From an uncultured Planctomycetaceae bacterium (GTDB taxonomy: Bacteria; Planctomycetota; Planctomycetia; Pirellulales; Pirellulaceae): a stretch of 13,215 bases of DNA. Of this stretch, positions 6,958 through 13,215 are shown piece after piece (the stretch's first letter is position 1; the number at the start of each line of letters is the position of its first letter). The stretch lies in contig CAIYOB010000783.1 in assembly GCA_903927685.1 (NCBI GenBank), forward strand, positions 1 through 13,215. Direction: 5' to 3'. A model generated the notes under the pieces. That model did not search any database. It was not told the DNA's origin and was given only the letters and a program-made list of their open reading frames with translations. A program made the position numbers and the translations under genes.

Positions 6958-8535
6958 ATGACGCACTGGCACAATATTCTGGTTGTCACCTCCCTGACGC
7001 TGGCTCCGCTGGCCGCCTTGGACGCCGGCGAAACGCCAGCGGCGGCCGGCAAGCCGAACATCGTGTTCATCATTGCTGATGATATGTTCGCGGAGATGTT
7101 CAATTTCCGGCCCGAAGGCCGCGGCAAGAACTTGACGCCGAACCTCGACCGGTTGGCGGCGGAAGGGACCATCCTGCAAGGCCAGCATATCGTGTCGCCC
7201 GTGTGCACGCCCAGCCGGTACAACTGCCTGACGGGCCGGTATGCCAGTCGAGCCCGGAACCCGCAGTTCACGAACCTGACGGAGCGCGCGGGGATGTCGC
7301 TGGTGTTGTGGAATTGCCAGATCACACCCGAGGATACGACACTGCCCCAGTTGTTGCAGCGCACCGGCTACGTGACCGGCTTTGCCGGTAAACAGCACGT
7401 GGTCGCGGTCCCCGGCCGGACGAAACTGCCCCCCGACGCCGACCCGCGCGATCCGGAGGTCCGGAAGGAACTGGCCGAGAACGAACGAGCGGAACGAGCC
7501 GCCCTGCAACGGGCCGGTTTTGACGAGGCTGCGGGCATCTACCCCGGCAACCCGGACGACCTGGGCCCGGCGGCCCTCCGCGTTCATAACATGGACTGGG
7601 TCGCGCAGGCGGGGCTGGATTTCATCGACCGCCACGCGGGCCAAGGCAAACCGTTCTTCCTGTATTTTGCGCCGACGCTGGTTCACTCGCCATACACGCC
7701 GGAGCGATCCTGGGACGCCGATCCGCTCGTCACGCCCGCCGGCCTGCTGGACGCGCCGCCGGATGTGCTGCCGTCGCGAGCCAGCCGCTCCCAGCGACTC
7801 CGCGAATCGCCGACCACCGGCCGCCACCGCGAGAACCTGCTCTGGCTCGACGACGCCCTGGGCGCGTTGCGGCAGAAACTGGAGTCGACCGGCCAACTCG
7901 CCAAGACGGTCATTTTCTTCTTCAACGACAACGGCCAGAACGGCAAGGGGTCGCTCTACCAGTCGGGCGCTTTCGCGCCCAGCATCGTCTGGCGGCAGGG
8001 CGGGTTCCCTTGCGGCCAGACTGCGTCCGTGCGAGTCACCAACCTCGACTTTGCGCCGACGATCCTCGACCTGGCCGGAGGGTCGGCACCGCCGGATACA
8101 TTCGACGGGCGGAGTTTTCGCGCGGCGCTGGACGGGGACACCGAGGCGATCCATGAGTCGCTGTACTTCGAACTCGGCTTCACCCGCGGCGTGCTCCAAG
8201 GCGACTGGAAGTACATCGCTCTCCGGTACCCGCCCGACGCCGAGCGGTTTGCGCTGAGCAAGGACCGCAAGCACATGGCCGGCGTCCCAGTGCCTCCGGG
8301 CAATCCCGGCTTCGGCCACATCGCCGGCAACAACAACGAAAGCAATGCCCTGCGCACCCAGCCGGCGTATTTTGACCGCGACCAGCTGTATGACCTGAAG
8401 ACCGACCCGCGCGAACAGCGGAATCTGGCCGGCGACCCGCAACATGCCGCCGTACTGGCCGAGCTGAAACGCGAACTGGAGCGACATCTGGCCCGTCTGC
8501 CCGGCGGGTTTGCCGAGCTGAAGCCGTCCCGGTAG
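6958..8535 (+). CDS. Secreted sulfatase (formylglycine-dependent, type I)
   Basis: This 525-residue enzyme should hydrolyse sulfate esters, probably on extracellular polysaccharide; the exact substrate cannot be read from sequence. A hydrophobic N-terminus (about residues 7-21) followed by ALDAGE suggests a signal peptide, though the n-region has histidines instead of Lys/Arg. NIVFIIADD supplies metal ligands D41 and D42. CTPSR at 83-87 followed by TG at 92-93 is the C-x-P-x-R signature whose Cys is converted to formylglycine. GKQH (K145, H147) replaces the common GKWH, H243 lies in VHSPY, and NDNG (D324, N325) gives the second metal pair, followed by GKGSLY. Length is normal for the family. 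GAAAGG at 6945-6950 lies 7 bases before the ATG. It probably forms its own transcription unit. No maturase is encoded in this window. Confidence 0.95.
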   Translation: MTHWHNILVVTSLTLAPLAALDAGETPAAAGKPNIVFIIADDMFAEMFNFRPEGRGKNLTPNLDRLAAEGTILQGQHIVSPVCTPSRYNCLTGRYASRARNPQFTNLTERAGMSLVLWNCQITPEDTTLPQLLQRTGYVTGFAGKQHVVAVPGRTKLPPDADPRDPEVRKELAENERAERAALQRAGFDEAAGIYPGNPDDLGPAALRVHNMDWVAQAGLDFIDRHAGQGKPFFLYFAPTLVHSPYTPERSWDADPLVTPAGLLDAPPDVLPSRASRSQRLRESPTTGRHRENLLWLDDALGALRQKLESTGQLAKTVIFFFNDNGQNGKGSLYQSGAFAPSIVWRQGGFPCGQTASVRVTNLDFAPTILDLAGGSAPPDTFDGRSFRAALDGDTEAIHESLYFELGFTRGVLQGDWKYIALRYPPDAERFALSKDRKHMAGVPVPPGNPGFGHIAGNNNESNALRTQPAYFDRDQLYDLKTDPREQRNLAGDPQHAAVLAELKRELERHLARLPGGFAELKPSR

Positions 8536-8558
8536 CATCGCTCACGAAATAGCGTCCT

Positions 8559-8641
8559 CGTTTAACGCCAAGCCGGCAGGCGATGGCTTGGGTGACCGCA
8601 TCCCGCGGATCCGCCGTCGCCTGCCGGCTCGGCGTTAAACG
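8559..8641. repeat. Long imperfect palindrome between the sulfatase and amidohydrolase genes
   Basis: Bases 8559-8586 and 8614-8641 are 28-base inverted arms matching at 26 positions, around a 27-base loop. The loop edge also holds a perfect 10-bp palindrome (8605-8614, GCGGATCCGC). It begins 24 bases after the sulfatase stop. No T-run follows either arm, so it is more likely a mobile palindromic repeat (MITE- or REP-like) than a simple terminator, although transcripts crossing it would fold strongly. Confidence 0.75.
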
Positions 8642-8747
8642 AACTGAGCCGACATTGGGAAGTTACTCCGGATTTTACGGCAAACCGGAACACTACAGGG
8701 GGCAATTCGGGCCCCAACCGCCGCCCTTGTCGGCACCCAACTCCTGT

Positions 8748-8751
8748 GGAG
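8748..8751 (+). promoter_or_regulatory. Ribosome binding site that fixes the GTG start at 8760
   Basis: GGAG at 8748-8751 is 8 bases ahead of the GTG at 8760. The upstream in-frame ATG at 8583 lies inside the palindromic repeat and has no such site. Confidence 0.6.
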
Positions 8752-8759
8752 ACTCCCCT

Positions 8760-9536
8760 GTGATCATCGACGTCAATGCCAATCTGTCTCGCTGGCCGTT
8801 TCGGCGCACGCCGTGCGACGAGTTGCCGCGACTGGTGGACAAGCTGCAGATGCACGGCATCCAGCAGGCGTGGGTGGGCAGCTTGGACGGGCTGTTCCAC
8901 CGCGATCTGGGCGGCGTCAATCAGCGACTGGCCGACGCGTGCCGCGACGAACGCCGCGTCCAACTGGTGCCGTTCGGCTCCGTCAATCCGCGGCTGCCCG
9001 ACTGGCAGGAAGACGTGCGGCGTTGTGCGGACGACTTCCGCATGCCCGGGATTCGCCTGCACCCGAACTATCACGGCTATCGACTGGACGAGCCGGCGTT
9101 TGCCCAGCTGTTGGACCTTGCCGACCAGCGGCGGCTGATCGTCCAGCTCGTCGTGCGCATGGACGACGTGCGAGTCCAGCATCCGCTGATGCAGGTCGCC
9201 GACGTCGACGTCAAGCCGTTGGCCGAGCTGCTGGCGGCGCGGCCGAACTTGCGGCTGCTGTTGCTGAACAGCCAGGCGACGCTGCGCGCCGGGGAGCTGC
9301 AACGGCTGGCGGCCGGCGATCGGTTCGGTGTTGACCTGGCCATGCAGGAAGGCGTCGGCGGAGTGGCCGGCCTGGTGCGGACGCCGGGCCAGGACCGAGT
9401 GTTCTTCGGTTCGCACTTGCCGCTGTACGCCCTGGAGTCCGCGATCCTGAAGATGCGCGAGGCGGGATTGGACGCCGGCGCGCGGCAGGCGATCGAGTGC
9501 GGCAACGCCCAGCGGTGGCTGAACGGCGGGAGCTAA
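8760..9536 (+). CDS. Amidohydrolase-2-like (TIM-barrel) family protein without the canonical HxH
   Basis: The 258-residue product starts at GTG with IIDVNANLSRWPFRR, aligning with the first barrel strand of amidohydrolase-2 (ACMSD-like) proteins. That strand normally reads D-x-H-x-H; here N6 and N8 occupy the histidine positions. GIRLHPNYHGYRL (H101) matches the mid-barrel His-containing strand and FFGSHLPLYALESAIL (H219) matches the C-terminal strand where active enzymes usually carry Asp. So the fold looks intact but the standard metal site does not. It may be a non-catalytic relative or bind metal differently. From memory, planctomycete relatives share these substitutions, so this is probably a subfamily rather than decay. 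No signal peptide is seen; it is likely cytoplasmic. It faces the DUF1501 gene tail to tail, with a 4-base overlap. Confidence 0.85.
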   Translation: MIIDVNANLSRWPFRRTPCDELPRLVDKLQMHGIQQAWVGSLDGLFHRDLGGVNQRLADACRDERRVQLVPFGSVNPRLPDWQEDVRRCADDFRMPGIRLHPNYHGYRLDEPAFAQLLDLADQRRLIVQLVVRMDDVRVQHPLMQVADVDVKPLAELLAARPNLRLLLLNSQATLRAGELQRLAAGDRFGVDLAMQEGVGGVAGLVRTPGQDRVFFGSHLPLYALESAILKMREAGLDAGARQAIECGNAQRWLNGGS

Positions 9537-10996
9537 GCCAGCAACTCCGTGACGACCCGGGCCGGTTCGACGCCGGTCAGTCGCTGGTCCAGGCCCTGGT
9601 ACTTGACGGTGAATCGCTGGTGGTCAAAGCCCAGCAGGTGCAGGATGGTGGCGTGGAAATCGCGCAGGTGCACGGGATCGGCCACGATATTGTACGAAAA
9701 ATCGTCGGTCTCGCCGTAGATCGTGCCGCCCTTGACCCCGCCGCCCGCCATCCAGATTGTGAAACAGCGGGGATGGTGATCGCGGCCGTAGTTCTCCTTC
9801 GACAAGCCGCCCTGCGAGTAGATCGTGCGGCCGAACTCGCCGCCCCAGATGACCAGCGTGGAATCGAGCAGGCCGCGCTGTTTCAAGTCCTGAATCAAGC
9901 CGTAACAGGCCTGATCGACGTCTCGGCACTGGTCCGGCAGTCGGCCGGCGACGTTGGAGTGCGTGTCCCAGTTGTTGTGATAGACCTGGACGAATCGCAC
10001 GCCCCGCTCGACCAGCCGGCGGCACAGCAGGGCCGTGTTGGCGAACGTGCCGGGCGTCTTGGCCGCGTCGCCGTACAACGCGAAGGTCGAATCGGGCTCG
10101 GCGGCGATGTTGGCCAATTCCGGCACGCTGGATTGCATGCGGAACGCCAACTCGTACTGGGCGATGCGCGTCAGCGTCTCCGGATCGTGCAGCCTCTGGT
10201 GATTGATTTCGTTCAGGGCCTGCAGCCCGTCCAGGGTCTTGCGGCGAATCTCGGCCGGCACGCCGGGCGGGTTGTTGATGTACAGAATCGGATCGCCGGC
10301 CGAGCGGAACGACACGCCCGCGTGCTCGCCGGACAGGTACCCGGAGGACCACAACCGGGCCGAGATCGCCTGGACCTGTTCCGTGTTCGTCGGCTTGGCG
10401 ACCAGGACCACGAACGTGGGGAGGTTTTCGTTCAGCGAGCCCAGCCCGTAGGACATCCACGCGCCCAGGCACGGCCGGCCGGTGTTCATGTTGCCGGTCT
10501 GGATATAGGTGATGGCCGGCTCGTGGTTGATCGCTTCGGTGTGCATGCTGCGGACGAAGCACATGTCGTCGACCATCTTGGCGGTCCACGGCAGCAACTC
10601 GCTGACCCACATGCCGCACTGGCCATGCTGGGCGAATTGGTACTTGGACGGCGCGATGGGGAACCGTTTCTGCCCCGAGGTCATCGTCGTCAAACGCTGG
10701 CCTTGGCGGATCGAATCGGGCAGGTCTTTGTCGTAATACTCCTGCATCACGGGCTTGTAGTCGTACAAGTCCATCTGTGCCGGGCCGCCGACCATGTGCA
10801 GGTAGATGATGTGCTTGGCTTTGCCCGGAAAGTGAGCCAACGAAGGCGGGACGGACGCGTCGGACGCGGCGGCGTGCCCTGCCAACCGGTCGGGGCCCAG
10901 CAGCGAAGCGAGGGCCGCCCAGCCGAGCGCGTGGGAGCTCTGCGAGAAGAAGTGGCGACGAGTGATGTGCGAGCCGTGTTCTTGAAAGGGCGACAT
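9533..10996 (-). CDS. DUF1501 family protein with Tat signal
   Basis: A 487-residue protein of the DUF1501 family, related in fold to the sulfatase/alkaline phosphatase superfamily; its reaction is unknown. The N-terminus has ITRRHFF (R13-R14, twin-arginine motif), a hydrophobic segment ALGWAALASLLG and an AGHAAASD cleavage region, so export of a folded protein by Tat is expected. Family landmarks follow in order: HMVGGPAQMDLYDYKP, NTGRPCLGAWMSYGLGSLNE, NNWDTHSNVAG, VIWGGEFGRT, GRDHHPRCF and a C-terminal LRDFHATILHLLGFDH. The WDTH, GEFGRT and GRDHHP motifs hold the likely metal ligands. The ATG at 10996 was chosen because AAGGA lies 8 bases ahead; an upstream in-frame start would overlap the preceding gene. 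It is the second gene of an operon with the DUF1549/DUF1553 gene, 11 bases apart. Confidence 0.93.
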   Translation of the reverse strand: MSPFQEHGSHITRRHFFSQSSHALGWAALASLLGPDRLAGHAAASDASVPPSLAHFPGKAKHIIYLHMVGGPAQMDLYDYKPVMQEYYDKDLPDSIRQGQRLTTMTSGQKRFPIAPSKYQFAQHGQCGMWVSELLPWTAKMVDDMCFVRSMHTEAINHEPAITYIQTGNMNTGRPCLGAWMSYGLGSLNENLPTFVVLVAKPTNTEQVQAISARLWSSGYLSGEHAGVSFRSAGDPILYINNPPGVPAEIRRKTLDGLQALNEINHQRLHDPETLTRIAQYELAFRMQSSVPELANIAAEPDSTFALYGDAAKTPGTFANTALLCRRLVERGVRFVQVYHNNWDTHSNVAGRLPDQCRDVDQACYGLIQDLKQRGLLDSTLVIWGGEFGRTIYSQGGLSKENYGRDHHPRCFTIWMAGGGVKGGTIYGETDDFSYNIVADPVHLRDFHATILHLLGFDHQRFTVKYQGLDQRLTGVEPARVVTELLA

Positions 10997-11002
10997 GCGG
11001 GT

Positions 11003-11009
11003 GGTCCTT
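11003..11009 (-). promoter_or_regulatory. Ribosome binding site overlapping the upstream stop codon
   Basis: On the minus strand the stop TAA of the DUF1553 gene (11010-11008) runs straight into AAGGA, which lies 8 bases ahead of the DUF1501 ATG. A ribosome terminating on the first gene would sit on the start region of the second, so translational coupling is likely. Confidence 0.55.
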
Positions 11010-13215
11010 ATTTGTTCAATACCTCGTCCAGGTTCAGCAGCTCGTTGGTCAACATCGTCCACGCTGCCAGGGAGGCCGGATCCAGGGACGAATCAGGTTT
11101 CGATTCACCCACCGCCAGCAGTTGCTTGGCGTCCTCCGGATGGGCGGCGTAAAAGGTGGACAGGTCGGCCAGCGAGGCCTGTGCGATCGCCGCCTCGGCG
11201 GTTTCCAACGGGCGGCACAGCAGGCGCCGGGCCACGTAGTCCAGGCGGCTTTCCATGGAGTCGCCGCCGTGCAGGAGCGCGGCCTGCGCCAGACTCCGCG
11301 CGGCTTCGACGAACTGCGGATCGTTCAGCGTGACCAATGCCTGCAGCGGCGTGTTGGTCCGCTCGCGCCGGACCGTACAGACTTCGCGACTGGGCGCGTT
11401 GAAGATGTCCAGTGAAGCCGGCGGGGCACTTCGCTTCCAGAACGTGTACAGGCTGCGGCGGTACAGGTTCTCGCCGGAATCGCGGCGGTAATCGCGGGTG
11501 TTGCTGCCGATCATGGCCACCGCTTCCCAGACGCCGTCCGGCTGGTATGGCTTGACGCTGGGGCCGCCGATCTTCGGCGCCAACAGGCCGCCGGCAGCCA
11601 AGGCGTAATCGCGGACCAGCTCGGCGTCCATGCGGAAGCGGGGCCCGCGGGACAGCAGCCGGTTCTGGCCGTCTTTGTCCAGCTTATCCGGCGTTGTCGT
11701 CGCCGACTGGCGATAGGTCGCGGACGTGACCAGCAGCTTGAAGAACCTCTTGATGTTCCAGCCGCCTTCACGGAATTCGACGGCCAACCAATCCAGCAGT
11801 TCGGGATGCGAAGGCAGTTCGCCGGACACGCCGAAATCGCCCGCGGTCCGGACGAGACCTGTGCCGAACACCTCCTGCCAGTAACGGTTCACGGTCACGC
11901 GGGCGGTCAGCGGATGCTCCGGCCGGAACAGCCACTGGGCGAATCCCAAGCGGTTTTTCGGCAACTCGGGCGGCATCGGCGGCAGGATGTCCGGCGTATC
12001 GGGCTGGACCTGGTCGCGGCGTTTGTCGTACTCGCCGCGGAACAGCACGTAAGCCGTCGCCGGTTCGGGGCGTTCCTGTTGCACGTGGGCGACCGTACTG
12101 CGGCCCTTGATTGCCGCCTGCTCCTGTTCGAGCGTGCTCAACTTGGCGGCTGTTTCCCGATAGGGTTGGTCCAGCGTGGTCAGCCACCAGGCGAACAACT
12201 CTTCTTTCTCGGCGTCGCTGCGCTGGTCGGCGGGTTTGGTGGCCAGGTAGGCGATTCGCGTCCCGGTGACGATCTGGCCGACTTCCTGCGGCGCGAGCGT
12301 CCGGGCGTAGATCCGCAGATCCTGGATCGACACGTCGTTCAATCGCGACTGGGTGCTGCGCTGGGCGACTTTCAGCGGTACGCCCGTGCGGATCGTGCTT
12401 TTCAATTGATCCTTCTGCACCTGCACGCCCTGAGGCAGGCCGTTGACATACACCTTCACGCCGCCAGCCTTGCCCGAGCCGTCGTAGGTGACCAGGACGT
12501 GAGTCCACTGTCCCGCCTTGAGCGGTTCGCTGGCCACGACTTTCAGCGCGTCGTCGTCCCACTTGCTGATGATGTGCGTGCCGGGGCGGCCGTTCTCGAT
12601 CCACAGATCCCAGCCGCGATAGTCCGCCTGGTCGTCCATCCGTGCGAACAAAGCGCCGCTGCCGTCGGTCTTGGCCAGCTTGACCCACGCCCCGAACGAA
12701 AACCCCTGGTCTTTCTCGAAATCGCCAGCTGCGGGGACTTCGATCGTGACTTCGGGCGAGGACTTGTATGCGGCAGTCGCGACGTGTCCGGCCTCGGACG
12801 CCAGGGGCGCGGACACGGGCACGGACTTGGCTTGGCCGTCGATCGTCACGGCGACGTGATCCGCCGCGCCGTCGTTCAAGGCCGCAAAGAACTGCAACGC
12901 GTCGCCGGGCACCGCGGACGCCAGTCCGGCCGGTTGGGCCTCGGCCAGCCAGCGATCGAAGTCGGCCCGAGCGGCAGTGCGCCGCTGTTCGACAGCCTGC
13001 CTGGCGGCGGCGATCTCCGGGTCCAGCGCGTCCCAACGAGCACGGTCCTGCGGCGGAGGCACCAGCAACACCGGCGGCGTGTCCTTGATATTGCCGTCCA
13101 TCACCGCTTGCGTCGTGTTGTTGAAGTACGCCGCCATTTCATAGAACTCGCGCTGCGAAATCGGATCGAACTTGTGGTCGTGGCAGGTCGTACAGTTCAT
13201 GGTCAGCCCGAACCA
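11008..13215 (-). CDS. DUF1549-LamG-DUF1553 planctomycete cytochrome-type protein (5' end outside window)
   Basis: The visible 735 residues are the C-terminal part; the frame is open to the window edge (WFGLT precedes the first internal Met), so the start lies beyond 13215. Numbering from that Met, CTTCH (C3, C6, H7) in a CHDHKFDPISQ context is the end of the DUF1549/PSCyt2 region and a heme-c-type CxxCH. A linker follows, then a LamG/concanavalin-like domain at about 150-305 (GFSFGAWVKL, WTHVLVTYDG, VKVYVNGL, IQDLRIYARTL). After QERPEPATAYVLFRGEYD comes DUF1553 (about 417 to 690): LTARVTVNRYWQEVFGTGLV, SHPELLDWLA, RFRMDAELVRDYAL, SREVCTVRRERTNTPLQAL. Family members are predicted periplasmic or extracytoplasmic and are co-encoded with DUF1501, as here. 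Redox and polymer-related roles have been proposed; the reaction is unknown. LamG suggests carbohydrate or protein binding. Confidence 0.93.
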   Translation of the reverse strand, partial: WFGLTMNCTTCHDHKFDPISQREFYEMAAYFNNTTQAVMDGNIKDTPPVLLVPPPQDRARWDALDPEIAAARQAVEQRRTAARADFDRWLAEAQPAGLASAVPGDALQFFAALNDGAADHVAVTIDGQAKSVPVSAPLASEAGHVATAAYKSSPEVTIEVPAAGDFEKDQGFSFGAWVKLAKTDGSGALFARMDDQADYRGWDLWIENGRPGTHIISKWDDDALKVVASEPLKAGQWTHVLVTYDGSGKAGGVKVYVNGLPQGVQVQKDQLKSTIRTGVPLKVAQRSTQSRLNDVSIQDLRIYARTLAPQEVGQIVTGTRIAYLATKPADQRSDAEKEELFAWWLTTLDQPYRETAAKLSTLEQEQAAIKGRSTVAHVQQERPEPATAYVLFRGEYDKRRDQVQPDTPDILPPMPPELPKNRLGFAQWLFRPEHPLTARVTVNRYWQEVFGTGLVRTAGDFGVSGELPSHPELLDWLAVEFREGGWNIKRFFKLLVTSATYRQSATTTPDKLDKDGQNRLLSRGPRFRMDAELVRDYALAAGGLLAPKIGGPSVKPYQPDGVWEAVAMIGSNTRDYRRDSGENLYRRSLYTFWKRSAPPASLDIFNAPSREVCTVRRERTNTPLQALVTLNDPQFVEAARSLAQAALLHGGDSMESRLDYVARRLLCRPLETAEAAIAQASLADLSTFYAAHPEDAKQLLAVGESKPDSSLDPASLAAWTMLTNELLNLDEVLNK

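Noticed and set aside
6883..8538. Long minus-strand frame opposite the sulfatase gene
   Set aside because: Composition is Arg/Val/Gly-rich without motifs; the plus strand encodes an unmistakable sulfatase.
10997..11062. Longer N-terminus for the DUF1501 protein
   Set aside because: It would overlap the end of the upstream gene and place 22 extra residues before the twin-arginine signal; the ATG at 10996 has its own Shine-Dalgarno site.
9497..11152. Long plus-strand frame opposite the DUF1501 gene
   Set aside because: It is the antisense shadow of a well-supported family protein and shows no domain of its own.
13198..13200. ATG at 13200 as the true start of the DUF1549/DUF1553 gene
   Set aside because: The frame stays open to the window edge and the residues before it (WFGLT) fit the conserved sequence ahead of CTTCH, so it is an internal methionine.

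Overview
The window is GC-rich and comes from a bacterium of the phylum Planctomycetota, most likely a Pirellulales-like lineage. Three things point there. The right half carries a DUF1549/DUF1553 cytochrome-like protein followed directly by a Tat-exported DUF1501 protein, a hallmark planctomycete pair. There is a secreted sulfatase with an intact CTPSR formylglycine motif. There is also a giant surface protein with an N-terminal LE-x-R-x-LL-type signal and type I dockerins. No rRNA, tRNA, CRISPR array, integrase or transposase was found.

Layout. Bases 1-337 hold a nested palindromic repeat (1-87), a weak candidate promoter and the leader of the giant gene. Bases 338-6214 (+) encode a 1958-residue exported mosaic protein: a two-lobed DTG/DTG aspartic-peptidase-like region broken up by four copies of a ~75-residue repeat module, two Calx-beta domains (the first split by a DNRLRE-like insert), a bacterial Ig-like domain, and two cohesin-like plus dockerin units. 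Bases 6236-6601 (+) are a truncated superfamily 2 helicase C-terminal fragment. Bases 6602-6957 have no convincing gene but contain a repeat fragment related to 1-87 and a clean hairpin. Bases 6958-8535 (+) encode a secreted sulfatase. Bases 8559-8641 form a long imperfect palindrome. Bases 8760-9536 (+) encode an amidohydrolase-2-like TIM-barrel protein that lacks the usual HxH metal motif. On the minus strand, 13215-11008 (5' end outside the window) and 10996-9533 form a tight operon of the PSCyt/DUF1549-LamG-DUF1553 protein and DUF1501. The amidohydrolase and DUF1501 genes converge with overlapping stop codons.

How they fit together. Most products look exported and suited to handling extracellular polymers: sulfate removal, carbohydrate-type LamG binding, calcium-dependent surface assembly through dockerins and Calx-beta domains, and possible proteolysis. 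A shared pathway is an inference from family membership and neighbourhood; the sequence shows no common regulator. The most unusual element is the giant protein, in which complete modules appear to sit inside loops of other domains, both in the peptidase-like region and in the first Calx-beta domain.
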